In this document: piece after piece, positions 8,607-17,354 of the stretch
Position numbering within the stretch: the stretch's first letter is position 1
Layout: every line of letters starts with the position of its first letter
From: Planctomycetota bacterium
Lineage (GTDB): Bacteria; Planctomycetota; Phycisphaerae; UBA1845; PWPN01
Assembly (NCBI GenBank): GCA_029550525.1
Contig: JAKPHF010000033.1
Coordinates: 1 to 64,000 of the forward strand
Direction: 5' to 3'
Length of the DNA stretch: 64,000 bases
The notes under the pieces: model-generated
What the model was told of the DNA's origin: nothing
The model's input: the letters and a program-made list of their open reading frames with translations, nothing else
Databases searched by the model: none
Position numbers and translations under genes: made by a program

Positions 8607-9707
8607 TCAGTAGACCAGGTTGGCTCCGAAGTCCGGATTGCCTCCGCTCCGGATCGCCACTTTCCACTGGTCCAGCCGCTCGAGGCCCAGTTTCCAGAAT
8701 TCGCCGATCGCCTCCAGATAGGCCAGCACCGAGTCGCGCTCGCCCGCGTCGATCAGTTCCTTGGCCAGCATCAGGTTAGGCCCGAACGAGTTCAGTGGAG
8801 GCGATCCGGGCGTCTTGCCAGATTCGAGCAACTGCTGCTTGGCCTCGTCCAGGTTGCCGCCACGCAAGGCAACCCTGCCGAGCACCAGGTGGCCGTCATG
8901 GATGGCGTTTCCATAATTCCAGTCCTCGCGGTGACGCTCCGCGGCGTCGAGAAGCTCGCGGCTGTAACGCGTCGCCAATTCCAGATCGCCCGCCTCGAAC
9001 GCCGTCTTGGCGAGATCGTTGAGCAGATAAAACTGGCTCGAGTCCCGCTTCAGACCGCGGCAGCGCTGAAGTTGCTCGAGAGCCTTGCTCGCCCACTGCT
9101 GCCGTTCTTGGCCAGACGACCCACTCATGTTGCGCTTGTACAAATAGCCCAGGTTCCGCGGCCACTCAGGACTGTCGGGCTCCAGGCTGGCGGCGCGCTG
9201 CAGCAGTTTCTCGGCGTGCTCGCTCTCGTGCAGTGTGAGGAAGCTTGCTGCATTGCCCAGAACGGCAGGATTGTCCTTATACCGTTCCGACTGCTCAATC
9301 CACAGATCGCGAGCCTGCTCGTATGCGCGTCCGTCTACAACTGGATGGAGCTGGGCCGGAGGCAACCCGGCGATGGGCTCGGCGGGATGGTGCCGGATAA
9401 TGTAGAGCACGTGATCGGCTCGGGCTTGGACCGCCTGCGGATCCTTGCCCCGACGGAAGAAACAGTACGACAGGAGCTGGATGCGGGCAGGCAGGTCCGA
9501 GGGCCTTGATTCGACCTGCAGCGCGAGGGCTGCCGCCTGGGACTCGCTCATGCTCGAGCCGGCCATCATTAATTCGCGAGCCGTCTCCTCGGACATCAGG
9601 CCGGCCGGATGCGTCGAGACCGGCGGACCGCTCGTTGCCGATTGCTTGTGGCAGCCCACTATCGTTGCCGTCAGGACGGTACCTAGCAGTCAACATGAAC
9701 GAGTCAT
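8607..9707 (-). pseudogene. TPR lipoprotein with an in-frame TGA in the signal peptide
   Basis: The main open part (8607-9659, 350 residues) is helical with TPR-type blocks, for example YEQARDLWIEQSERYKDNPAVL, LLQRAASLEPDSPEWPRNLGY and GDLELATRYSRELLDAA. Its frame opens just inside a lipoprotein signal peptide. An ATG at 9707 with GGAG 6 bases upstream begins MTRSC, then TGA (9692-9690), then LLGTVLTATIVGC in the same frame, where IVGC is a plausible lipobox. TGA is clearly a stop in this genome (sdhA and hcp neighbours end with it). The simplest reading is a Trp codon (TGG) changed to TGA, by mutation or by sequencing error. Starting at the GTG at 9659 would produce a cytosolic protein beginning VGCHKQ. 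Role unknown; TPR lipoproteins are usually scaffolds. Confidence 0.65.
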
Positions 9708-10136
9708 ATGTATCTCCAAGGCAATCGCACGCTCGCGTGCTGCGTCACTCCTGCTCCGTCGCGGCCGAACGACACGGCGGGCGAGGCGGCATAAAGGTAC
9801 GTATGCGGCGTGTTGAACGGTTGTCGGCCTCGCCAAGTCTCGGGCCGAGTCGGAGGGGGAGATTCCAGAACCGCGGGGACGCGACTTGAAAGGCGAGAGG
9901 TGAGAACCGAGACCACCCACACAGGAGGTTTCGAGTTCATCACCCGACTCACTCCTCACCCCGCCACTCGCCCAATCCTACCAGCAAGCCGATTTCCGGC
10001 CAACCTCTTGGACGAGGCGCATCCGAGCCGCCCTGGCGAGAAACCCTTCGGACCATTTGCGCGTACAATGGGGGGAGTCGGGACGGGGCCGCACGGCGCG
10101 GTCCGAGTTCCAAGGCCCCAGTCGGAAGACAGTCTC
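9708..10136. other. Intergenic region between divergent genes
   Basis: Separates the leftward TPR lipoprotein from the rightward transglutaminase-like gene. It contains a weak heptamer array (9891-9911: AGGCGAG AGGTGAG AACCGAG) and a -10-like TACAAT at 10064-10069, about 70 bases before the next start. No gene seen. Confidence 0.5.
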
Positions 10137-11708
10137 ATGAAGAAAAACGGTATTGTCGGTTCGAGCCTGGCGGTGCTCTGTTTGACTGGCCTGGTCCATG
10201 CCATTGATGTGGATAACCCGCCGGAGGGTTTGTTCTCCGACGAGTGGTACGTGCTCCTGCTCGACGGCAACAAGAGCGGGCACATGCACGCCACCATGGA
10301 ACGGCGGAGCCGTGACGGCGAGGACATCATTGTGGTCAAGACCAGCATGCAACTCGTCGTGGGCCGGACCGACACGCAGATCAGCATCTCGTTCGATCAG
10401 AGCTCGGAGGAAACGCTCGACGGCAAACCTCTGCGATTCGAGCACCGCATGCAACTGGGCAAGTTGCCCATGACTACCCGCGGACGGATCCGCAATGGCA
10501 AAGTCACCATCACCACGTACCAGTTCGGCCTGCCCACGGGTACGAAGACGCACAACCTGCCCGACGGCGCGCTCATGGCCTGGGGCACGTATCGAGAGCA
10601 GATCAAGAAAGGTCTCCAGCCGGGACTCAAGTACGAACTGTCCGTCTACGAGCCGTCCATCGCGCCCGATCGCCTGACCCGCACGACCATGGAGGTCTTC
10701 GAGCCGGAGGAACTCGACCTGTTCGGCCGCAAAGTCATCGCCTATCGCACGCGGCAAACCGCTCATCTGAAGAACTCGTTTACAGGCAGCGAAACCGGTG
10801 TGGAGACCATCACCTGGATGACCGACGCCGGTACGGCCGTGAAGATGCAGATGTCGGTGCCGCCCATCGACATGCCTTTCGAGGTCATCGCCTGCACCAA
10901 GGCCGTGGCCCTGGCCCCTAACGAGCCGGCTGAACTGATGCTCGGCACGCTCATCCCCGCCGGTCGCGAACTCGACAGCTCGGCTCGCAGCATCACGTAC
11001 CGCCTCATCAGCAAGGGCAGCGGGGAATCGAAGCTGGTCCTACCCGAAACGGCCATGCAGAAGATCATCGAGAACAACAACGGCGCGGTCACGCTGAAGC
11101 TGACCCGGCAATCCGCTCGCCGCGCGACTCCTTCCCCGATGACCAACGCTGCGGATGCGGGCAACGCCGCTCTCACGGACGAGGATCTGAAGCCTTACCT
11201 CGAACCGTCCGCCGACTTGAACTACAAGGATCCCGTCGTGGCTGAGCTGGCCAAGAAGGCCGCCGGCGGCGAGAAGGATCCGTGGAAGCTCACGGAACGG
11301 CTCTGCAATTTCGTGCACGAGTACATTGAGACCAAGAACCTCAGTGTGGGCTTCGCCAGCGCCAGCGAAGTGGCTCGCAGCAAAGAAGGCGACTGCACCG
11401 AGCACGGCATCCTGCTGGCCGCCCTGGGTCGCGCTTGTGGCATTCCGACCCGTATCGTGACGGGCATTGTCTACACCGACGAGTTCAGCGGCCGGCGTGA
11501 TGTGTTTGTCGGCCATCTGTGGACGCAGTTCTACCTCGACGGCGAGTGGGTGGACGTCGATTCCGCTTTCGGCCAGACCGACGTCGATCCCACGCACATC
11601 GCCCTGGGCGTCAGCGCGGCCGGCGACAGTGGTCTTGCCGACCTCGTCACTTCCGGCTGGCTCGGCCTCAGCAAAGTGGGCCTGAAGGTGCTGGAAGTAG
11701 AGGAGTAA
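10137..11708 (+). CDS. Exported transglutaminase-like protein
   Basis: A 523-residue protein with a signal peptide (MKKNGIVGSSLAVLCLTGLVHA). The C-terminal third is a transglutaminase-like papain-fold domain with all three catalytic blocks in order: the Cys in KEGDCTEHG, the His in VGHLWTQFYLDG and the Asp in WVDVDSAFG. The N-terminal 300 residues form an unassigned beta-rich region (SGHMHATMERR, TDTQISISFDQSSEE). Bacterial members act as peptidases or cross-linking enzymes outside the cytoplasm; the substrate cannot be read from sequence. I chose the ATG at 10137, which has GGAAG 8 bases upstream and opens directly into a signal peptide, although the frame is open back to 9810. The next gene starts 112 bases downstream and is also secreted. 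Confidence 0.85.
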   Translation: MKKNGIVGSSLAVLCLTGLVHAIDVDNPPEGLFSDEWYVLLLDGNKSGHMHATMERRSRDGEDIIVVKTSMQLVVGRTDTQISISFDQSSEETLDGKPLRFEHRMQLGKLPMTTRGRIRNGKVTITTYQFGLPTGTKTHNLPDGALMAWGTYREQIKKGLQPGLKYELSVYEPSIAPDRLTRTTMEVFEPEELDLFGRKVIAYRTRQTAHLKNSFTGSETGVETITWMTDAGTAVKMQMSVPPIDMPFEVIACTKAVALAPNEPAELMLGTLIPAGRELDSSARSITYRLISKGSGESKLVLPETAMQKIIENNNGAVTLKLTRQSARRATPSPMTNAADAGNAALTDEDLKPYLEPSADLNYKDPVVAELAKKAAGGEKDPWKLTERLCNFVHEYIETKNLSVGFASASEVARSKEGDCTEHGILLAALGRACGIPTRIVTGIVYTDEFSGRRDVFVGHLWTQFYLDGEWVDVDSAFGQTDVDPTHIALGVSAAGDSGLADLVTSGWLGLSKVGLKVLEVEE

Positions 11709-11819
11709 CGCACTCGCGCTCAACTTGAATCTCGTTTCCGGTTGCTCCAGAATGGCGGCCCAGTCGGCTGTCGTTGGCCGGCTCGCCTCGCAGGCCCCTT
11801 CAGTTTGGAGCACGCGCGC

Positions 11820-12992
11820 ATGTTCAGGTTCGTGTTGGCCGCCCTCATGATGGCAGGTTCGCCGGCGCTTGCCGCCGAAACGAGGACTCTCCCCAAGAAG
11901 GTCTACCTGGACAAGTTGCGAGGCGGGTGGGTCGGCCAGATGGTCGGTGTGTCGTATGGCGCGCCTTACGAGTTCCGCTCGCCGGGCAAGATCGATGAAG
12001 GGGAAATCCGTGAATGGAAGCCTGAATATATCTCCAACGCCATCGGTCAGGACGACCTGTACGTGGAGATATGCTGGCTGAGCTGTCTTGAGGATCACGG
12101 CCTGGACATCACGTTCGAACAGGCGGGCAAGTACTACGGCGATATGGACTTTCACCTGGCCCACGCGAACAAGACCGGCCACGAGAACGTCCGCAAGGGG
12201 ATCATGCCGCCGGCCAGCGGGCATCCCGACAACAATCCGCACGCGAACGACATCGACTACCAGATCGAGTCCGACGCCATCGGCCTCATCTGCCCGGGCC
12301 TGCCGCGGGAGTCCAACCGGCTGGGCAACATCTTCGGCCACATCATGAACTACGGTGACGGCGTGTACGGCGGGCTGTTCGTGCAGGGCATGTACACCGC
12401 CGCATACTTCGAGAGCAAGGACAACCTCGCGGTCGTCGAGGCCGGTCTGGCGTGTATTCCGAAGGAAAGCCTGTACGCCCGCTGCATTCGCGACGTGATC
12501 ACCTGGTACAAGCAGCACCCGAACGACTGGCGGGCGACCTGGCGGCTTATCGAGGACAAGTACAACGACGACCGCGATTGCGAACCGGGCAATCCGTTCA
12601 ACATTGATGCTCATATCAACGGCGCGTACATCGTCATGGGCCTGCTGTACGGCGGCGATGACTTCTGGAAAGTCTGCGAAATCTCCATGCGCTGCGGCCA
12701 GGACTCGGATTGCAATCCTTCGTCGGCGGCCGGTGTATGGGGCTGCATGCGCGGGCTGAGTGCGATCCCCGCGGAAGCCTGGGCCGGTCTCGACGGAGTC
12801 GCCCATCTCCGGTTCGCTCACGTCCGCTACAACTATCGCGAAGTGATCGAGTGCTGTCGCAAGCTCACCGAGCGGATCATCGTCCGGAACGGCGGAAGAG
12901 TCGAGGCCGACCGCTACATCATCCCGGTGCAGACACCCGTGCCTGCCCCGCTCGAGCAGTGGGAGAGCCCGGCATTGAAGCCCGCGCCGTGA
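11820..12992 (+). CDS. Exported ADP-ribosylglycohydrolase-family protein
   Basis: A 390-residue member of the ADP-ribosyl-glycohydrolase/DraG fold family. The signal peptide is MFRFVLAALMMAGSPALAAE, so unlike DraG it should be exported. Family features: the GGWVGQMVG entry block, QDDLYVEI with paired acidic residues near residue 80, GDGVYGGLFVQGMYTAAYF, and the C-terminal GQDSDCNPSSAAGVWGC loop whose Asp residues bind the dinuclear metal. GGAG lies 9 bases before the chosen ATG. Family members remove ADP-ribose from proteins or hydrolyse related N-glycosides. A secreted version more likely acts on an external nucleoside or sugar derivative, which is inference. Probably transcribed with the transglutaminase-like gene. 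Confidence 0.85.
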   Translation: MFRFVLAALMMAGSPALAAETRTLPKKVYLDKLRGGWVGQMVGVSYGAPYEFRSPGKIDEGEIREWKPEYISNAIGQDDLYVEICWLSCLEDHGLDITFEQAGKYYGDMDFHLAHANKTGHENVRKGIMPPASGHPDNNPHANDIDYQIESDAIGLICPGLPRESNRLGNIFGHIMNYGDGVYGGLFVQGMYTAAYFESKDNLAVVEAGLACIPKESLYARCIRDVITWYKQHPNDWRATWRLIEDKYNDDRDCEPGNPFNIDAHINGAYIVMGLLYGGDDFWKVCEISMRCGQDSDCNPSSAAGVWGCMRGLSAIPAEAWAGLDGVAHLRFAHVRYNYREVIECCRKLTERIIVRNGGRVEADRYIIPVQTPVPAPLEQWESPALKPAP

Positions 12993-13025
12993 CCTCGACC
13001 GCGCATCGCCGTCCTGGGAGAATGG

Positions 13026-13053
13026 GCGAGCCGCCGGGCTTGCCCCGGCGGAC
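13026..13053. repeat. Dispersed hairpin repeat, copy 1 (CCGCCGGGC type)
   Basis: A 28-bp element with self-complementary arms (CCGCCGGG / CCCCGGCGG around CTTG). The same 28 bases occur in inverse orientation at 42850-42877. Confidence 0.65.
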
Positions 13054-13136
13054 TCAGTTCGATGGGGTCCGGGGGTTCTTCTCGATCAAGAAGCGCACGT
13101 GAATCGGAGGCGACCCCGACCGTCTCCTTCCCTCCG

Positions 13137-13178
13137 GCTCATAGCTCACGGCTCACAGCTGATAGCTCATAGCTCATC
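13137..13178. repeat. Heptamer tandem repeat (GCTCATA type)
   Basis: Six contiguous 7-bp units: GCTCATA, GCTCACG, GCTCACA, GCTGATA, GCTCATA, GCTCATC. Intergenic, about 110 bases before the epimerase start. Confidence 0.85.
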
Positions 13179-13291
13179 CATAGGATGCCCCCCCGAATGG
13201 TCGCAATCAGACGATGTTTCGCCCCACGCCTTGTCCCGCGAATCGCATCCCTATACTGGATCGAGCTTCAGTGTCTCAGAGGGAGGTCGCG

Positions 13292-14230
13292 ATGCGCGTT
13301 CTGTTCACCGGTGCGAGTTCGTTCACGGGTTTTTGGTTCGTTCGCGAGCTTGCGTGCGCGGGGCATGAGGTGGTGGCGACGTTCCGCCGCGGACCGGACG
13401 AATATGCCGACGAGCCGCGCCGCACGCGGTGCGCCCGGTTGGTCGAGTATTGCCGGCCCGTCCATGGTTGCACCTTCGGCGACGATCTGTTCGTGAATCT
13501 TGTGCGCGATGCCGGTCCCTGGGATCTCTTCTGTCACCACGCCGCCGACGTCACCAATTACAAGAGCCCCGATTTCGACGTGCACGCCGCCGTCGCGAAC
13601 AACACGCGGAATCTCGACGCCGTGCTCGACGCCTTGCGATCCGCAGGTTGTCGGCGCGTGCTGCTGACCGGCTCGGTCTTCGAACCGCATGAGGGCGCCG
13701 GCTCGCAGGACCTTCCCGCTTTTTCGCCCTACGGCCTGTCCAAGGGCCTCACGGCCGAGATCTTCCGGTACCACACCGCCATCCGCGACATGCGTCTCGG
13801 CAAGTTCGTCATCCCCAATCCGTTCGGCCCGTACGAGGAGCCGCGGTTCACCATGTACCTCGTCCGCCATTGGCGCGAAGGTAAGACGCCGGTGGTCAAC
13901 ACGCCTGCGTACGTCCGCGACAACATCCCCGTCTCGCTCCTGGCCAAGGCCTATGTCCGCTTCGCCCAATCGCTGGGCGATGGACCCGGCTTCCAAAAGA
14001 CCAATCCCAGCGGCTACGTCGAGTCGCAGGGCGCTTTCGCGCAGCGCTTTGCGGCCGAGATGGCCTCGCGGTTGGGCATCCCCTGCCCGCTGGACCTGCG
14101 CCGGCAGACGGAGTTCACCGAGCCGCGCGTTCGGCTGAACACCGATCTGCTCGACGCAGCCGAGCTCGGTTGGGACGAGAGCCTCGCCTGGGACGAGCTG
14201 GCCGACTACTACCGCGGCCTGCCGAAGTGA
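13292..14230 (+). CDS. NAD-dependent epimerase/dehydratase (extended SDR)
   Basis: A 312-residue nucleotide-sugar epimerase-like enzyme. The N-terminal Rossmann motif is GASSFTG (residues 7-13), a variant of GxxGxxG. The catalytic YxxxK is YGLSK in SPYGLSKGLTAEIF, and the upstream Ser/Thr is in LLTGSVFEP. PNPFGPYEEPRF matches the substrate-loop region of the WcaG/RfbD group. The start at 13292 has GGGAGG 5 bases upstream and begins directly with MRVLFTGAS; a -10-like TATACT at 13251-13256 precedes it. The nucleotide-sugar substrate is not predictable. It stands alone, not in a polysaccharide cluster. Confidence 0.85.
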   Translation: MRVLFTGASSFTGFWFVRELACAGHEVVATFRRGPDEYADEPRRTRCARLVEYCRPVHGCTFGDDLFVNLVRDAGPWDLFCHHAADVTNYKSPDFDVHAAVANNTRNLDAVLDALRSAGCRRVLLTGSVFEPHEGAGSQDLPAFSPYGLSKGLTAEIFRYHTAIRDMRLGKFVIPNPFGPYEEPRFTMYLVRHWREGKTPVVNTPAYVRDNIPVSLLAKAYVRFAQSLGDGPGFQKTNPSGYVESQGAFAQRFAAEMASRLGIPCPLDLRRQTEFTEPRVRLNTDLLDAAELGWDESLAWDELADYYRGLPK

Positions 14231-14372
14231 CTCGCTTTCCGCTACAATAGAGAAGCATGTAAACGCGACGTACCTGGAACGATGACGGCTTGAGTGCCGT
14301 CTTGTGGTCATTCGTCATTCGGGTTTCGTCATCCGGCGTTGGTCACTCGCGCCCGAATCAGGATAAACCACC

Positions 14373-14792
14373 ATGAAGGCCGGCTTCGAACTCTTCGATC
14401 ACACCGCCGACGTGGGCGTGCGTGCCTTCGCTCCCAGCCTCTCGGAACTCGTTCGCGTGGCCGGCGAAGGCCTCTACAGCGTGATCGGTGAGCTTCGGCC
14501 GCAGGGCGAGCCACGCCCCGAGCGCTTCGAGTTCACCGACGGTGATTTATCCACGCTCTTGCACGACCATCTGTCCGAACTGCTCCTGATCTTCGAGCGA
14601 GACCACCGGATGGTCACCGATCTGACCGTCGAGACGTTCGAGCCCGGCTGCCTGCGGGCGAGCGGGCAAAGCTACACGGTGGATCGTGACGCCAGCCTCC
14701 TGGATCGCGAGGTCAAGGCCGTTACCTACCACGGGCTGGAGATCAACCGGATCGACGACGGCTACGAAACCCGGTATATCGTGGATATTTGA
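14373..14792 (+). CDS. Archease
   Basis: A 139-residue archease (SHS2-fold) protein, the partner that activates RtcB RNA ligase by promoting guanylylation and multiple turnover. The N-terminal FELFDHTADVGVRAFAPSL and the C-terminal VKAVTYHGLEI and RYIVDI are the family signatures. The Asp residues in DHTADVG and at the end (VDI) correspond to the metal-binding acidic residues. rtcB follows 141 bases downstream on the same strand, which is the usual archease-RtcB pairing. AGGA lies about 9 bases before the ATG. Confidence 0.92.
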   Translation: MKAGFELFDHTADVGVRAFAPSLSELVRVAGEGLYSVIGELRPQGEPRPERFEFTDGDLSTLLHDHLSELLLIFERDHRMVTDLTVETFEPGCLRASGQSYTVDRDASLLDREVKAVTYHGLEINRIDDGYETRYIVDI

Positions 14793-14933
14793 GTCTGTGC
14801 CGGCCGACCACGGGAGGCGCGGCGTGCCGCTCGCCTGCTCGCTTGTGGTCCGGCCGCCGTGCGACTTCAGGAGTCGCACCGGACGTAAGATTAGCGAGAG
14901 GCTTTGCCAAGCGAAGCGTAGGATAGGACGCTC

Positions 14934-16397
14934 ATGCCCGAACCTACATTTACCGGCCCCGTCGAACGCATCAGCGACTGTCAGTGGCGTATCCCCCGGT
15001 CCTATCGGCCCGACATGCGCGTGGACGGCCTCGTTTTCGCCGACGAGCGGCTCATGTCCACGCTGCGTCACGACATGTCCCTGGAGCAGGTGGCCAACGT
15101 TGCCACATTGCCGGGGATCGTCCGAGCCTCGCTGGCCATGCCCGACATCCACTGGGGCTACGGCTTCTGCATCGGCGGCGTGGCAGCCACCGAGCCCGAG
15201 GCCGGCGGTGTCATCAGCCCCGGCGGCGTGGGCTACGACATTAACTGCGGCGTGCGTCTCGTCCGCACCGACCTCGCCTGGAACGATCTGCGCGAACGCA
15301 TTCCCCAGATCGTGGACACCGTCTTTGAATACGTACCGGCCGGCGTGGGCGGCGGGGGGGCGGTGAAGTTCAAGCGGCCAGAGTTGGAGAGGATTCTCGC
15401 CGACGGCGCGCCCTACGTTGTCTCGCGAGGTTACGGTTGGAACGAGGATCTCGAGCTCACCGAGGCCGGCGGCTGCCTGGCCGGCGCTCGGCCCGACTAT
15501 GTCTCCGAGCGGGCCTACCAGCGCGGGGCCGACCAGTGCGGCTCGCTCGGTTCGGGCAACCACTTCCTCGAGCTCCAGGTGGTCGAGCAGGTGTTCGATC
15601 CCCAGGCTGCGGCCGCCATGGGTCTGGCCGAGGGCCAAATAACCGTCATGATCCATAGCGGATCGCGCGGCCTGGGCTACCAGATTTGCGACGACGCCCT
15701 GCGCGACCTGCGTAACGCTCCCGGCAAGTACGGCATCAGTCTGCCCGACCGCCAGTTGGTCTGTGCTCCCGTGCATTCGCCCGAGGGGGCTCGCTACCTC
15801 GGCCAGATGCGGGCGGCGGCCAACTTCGCGTGGGCCAACCGCCAGATGATCATGCACCTGGCACGCCAAGCGTTCGAGAAAGCGCTCGGCACGCCCGCCG
15901 AACGCCTGGGTATGCACTTGGTGTACGACGTCGCGCACAACATCGCCAAGATGGAGACGTACGAGGTGAACGGCCGAACCAGGTCGCTGTGCGTCCACCG
16001 CAAGGGAGCTACGCGAGCGTTCCCGCCCGGTCACCCCGAGGTGCCCGCGAAGTATCGCGAGATCGGCCAGCCCGTGCTCATCCCCGGTGACATGGGCCGG
16101 GCCAGCTACGTCCTCGTCGGCCAGCCCGCGGCCATGACCGAGAGCTTCGGCAGTTCCTGCCACGGGGCCGGTCGGCTCCTGTCCCGCGGTGCGGCCATCC
16201 GCGCCGCTCGCGGCCGAAGCATCCGCAAGGAACTGCTCGCCGTGGGCATCTACGCTCGTGCCCACAGTCGCAAAGGCCTCGATGAGGAACAGCCCGAAGC
16301 GTACAAGGACGTCAGCCGTGTGGTGGAGATCGTCCACCAGGCCGGGCTCACTCGTATCGTCGCCAAGCTCCGCCCCGTCGGCGTGGTCAAGGGATGA
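14934..16397 (+). CDS. rtcB: RNA-splicing ligase RtcB
   Basis: A 487-residue GTP- and Mn-dependent ligase joining RNA 2',3'-cyclic phosphate (or 3'-phosphate) ends to 5'-OH ends. Signature blocks in order: PDIHWGYGFCIGG (70-82), SPGGVGYDINCGVR with the metal-ligand Cys at 105, GSLGSGNHFLE, IHSGSRGLG, and SSCHGAGRLLSR, whose His is the residue guanylylated in the family. Length matches long bacterial RtcB. Its activator archease is immediately upstream. In bacteria RtcB is used for RNA repair, for example after toxin or stress cleavage. No RtcR regulator is nearby. Confidence 0.96.
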   Translation: MPEPTFTGPVERISDCQWRIPRSYRPDMRVDGLVFADERLMSTLRHDMSLEQVANVATLPGIVRASLAMPDIHWGYGFCIGGVAATEPEAGGVISPGGVGYDINCGVRLVRTDLAWNDLRERIPQIVDTVFEYVPAGVGGGGAVKFKRPELERILADGAPYVVSRGYGWNEDLELTEAGGCLAGARPDYVSERAYQRGADQCGSLGSGNHFLELQVVEQVFDPQAAAAMGLAEGQITVMIHSGSRGLGYQICDDALRDLRNAPGKYGISLPDRQLVCAPVHSPEGARYLGQMRAAANFAWANRQMIMHLARQAFEKALGTPAERLGMHLVYDVAHNIAKMETYEVNGRTRSLCVHRKGATRAFPPGHPEVPAKYREIGQPVLIPGDMGRASYVLVGQPAAMTESFGSSCHGAGRLLSRGAAIRAARGRSIRKELLAVGIYARAHSRKGLDEEQPEAYKDVSRVVEIVHQAGLTRIVAKLRPVGVVKG

Positions 16398-16400
16398 AAT

Positions 16401-16435
16401 GAGTCCTGAGGATTGAGACCTGAGACCTGAGACCT
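16401..16435. repeat. Heptamer tandem repeat (GAGACCT)
   Basis: Five contiguous 7-bp units starting 4 bases after the rtcB stop: GAGTCCT, GAGGATT, then three exact GAGACCT. Confidence 0.85.
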
Positions 16436-16488
16436 GAGCTAAAGACCACATCCGCGTCATGCGTGGTCCAAAAGAGCAGAGAGGCGGA

Positions 16489-16953
16489 ATGCAACCGAGG
16501 ATGCAAACACTCTCTCTTCTCCGTGCCTCGGAGCCTCTGTGGTTCCACGAGGTGCGGACTGTTCTCAAGTACTTGTGGGCTTTTCCGACCACCGCCGTTG
16601 GCTTGCTGTTCGTGCCGCTGGCGATCATGACGCGCGGACAATGGCAGGTCGTCGGTAATGTCATCGAGATCAACGGTGGGGCGGTGCAGTGGTTCCTCCG
16701 AGCGTGCGTGCCCATCGCCGGCGGAGCATCGGCCATGACGCTCGGTCACGTCGTCCTTGGCACCGACCGGCATACACTGGATCGCACGCGTGAGCACGAG
16801 CGCGTTCACGTTCGCCAGGTCGAACGCTGGGGCCCGCTCTTCATTCCCGCCTACTTCCTTGCCGGCGCCTGGCAGTGGTTCCGCGGCCGTAATCCGTATC
16901 GCGACAATCCGTTTGAACGTGCCGCTCGCGAGGAGACGCAACCGCGAACGTGA
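16489..16953 (+). CDS. Small conserved membrane protein with EHERVHVRQ motif
   Basis: A 154-residue protein of unknown function. It has hydrophobic segments at about residues 27-45 (YLWAFPTTAVGLLFVPLA), 68-85 (CVPIAGGASAMTLGHVVL) and 110-125 (PLFIPAYFLAGAWQW). Between the last two lies an EHERVHVRQVERWG block followed by NPYRDNPFERAA. I recall unnamed membrane proteins with the same EHE-x-x-H-x-x-Q and YRDNPFE signatures in cyanobacteria and planctomycetes. EHExxH is reminiscent of a metal site, but no activity is established here. The start is uncertain: ATGs at 16459, 16489 and 16501 are all in frame, and 16489 has GAGG close upstream. Confidence 0.7.
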   Translation: MQPRMQTLSLLRASEPLWFHEVRTVLKYLWAFPTTAVGLLFVPLAIMTRGQWQVVGNVIEINGGAVQWFLRACVPIAGGASAMTLGHVVLGTDRHTLDRTREHERVHVRQVERWGPLFIPAYFLAGAWQWFRGRNPYRDNPFERAAREETQPRT

Positions 16954-16993
16954 ATCGCTCGCAGGCTTTCGATACACGCATTCGTGTTTCCGA

Positions 16994-17040
16994 GCGAGCG
17001 GCGGGGCTTGACCCCACCGTCTCCTTCCGACGTCAGTTGG
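16994..17040. repeat. Dispersed hairpin repeat (GCGAGCGGCGGGG type)
   Basis: A 47-bp element whose core GGCGGGG-CTTGA-CCCC folds into a hairpin and ends with GACGTCAGTTGG. Related copies are at 28976-29020, 42750-42796 and, inverted, 45261-45290. Confidence 0.65.
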
Positions 17041-17054
17041 CATCCATTCTCGAA

Positions 17055-17240
17055 TCAAAACCGACGTCGGATGGCGGCCCAAATTCGGTTGATTGCGTCC
17101 GGAGATATGGATGTCGGGTTGGTGATCTCCATCCCGATGGGGCGCCCATCCGCCGCGAAGTCGATGAGCATGCCCTGCTCGGACTTCACCGTGCAAACGC
17201 TGTTGTCGCTGGCTCGACGGGGCAGGTACAGGTAGGCCAC
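17055..17240 (-). CDS. DUF2283-like small protein, possibly N-truncated
   Basis: A 61-residue protein resembling DUF2283. MAYLYLPRR, then a short variable part, GMLIDFAADGRPIGMEI and the tail AINRIWAAI match the family pattern of a YLYLP strand followed by a [LI]D-x-DxxGxxIGxEI hairpin. The frame continues upstream as GRYLEITFRNGKPF, which also looks like family sequence, but ends at a TAA (about 17291) without ATG, GTG or TTG before the GTG at 17240. So either translation starts at this GTG (GGGAAG lies 6 bases upstream) or the natural start has been lost. Such proteins often accompany toxin-antitoxin or unknown loci; no partner is evident here. Confidence 0.5.
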   Translation of the reverse strand: MAYLYLPRRASDNSVCTVKSEQGMLIDFAADGRPIGMEITNPTSISPDAINRIWAAIRRRF

Positions 17241-17354
17241 AAATGGCTTCCCGTTTCGGAACGTGATTTCGAGGTATCGACCCTGATGTTAGGCCTCTCC
17301 GGTCGGATAGGCAGTCTCGATGATTACGATCACCACCACTCGTGCCATTGCAGC

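Noticed and set aside
11040..12821. 593-codon frame on the minus strand
   Set aside because: Lies opposite two genes with clear domains and has no domain, start signal or normal composition.
14547..16736. 729-codon frame opposite rtcB
   Set aside because: The rtcB motifs on the plus strand are decisive; the opposite frame is His/Gly/Val-rich shadow sequence.
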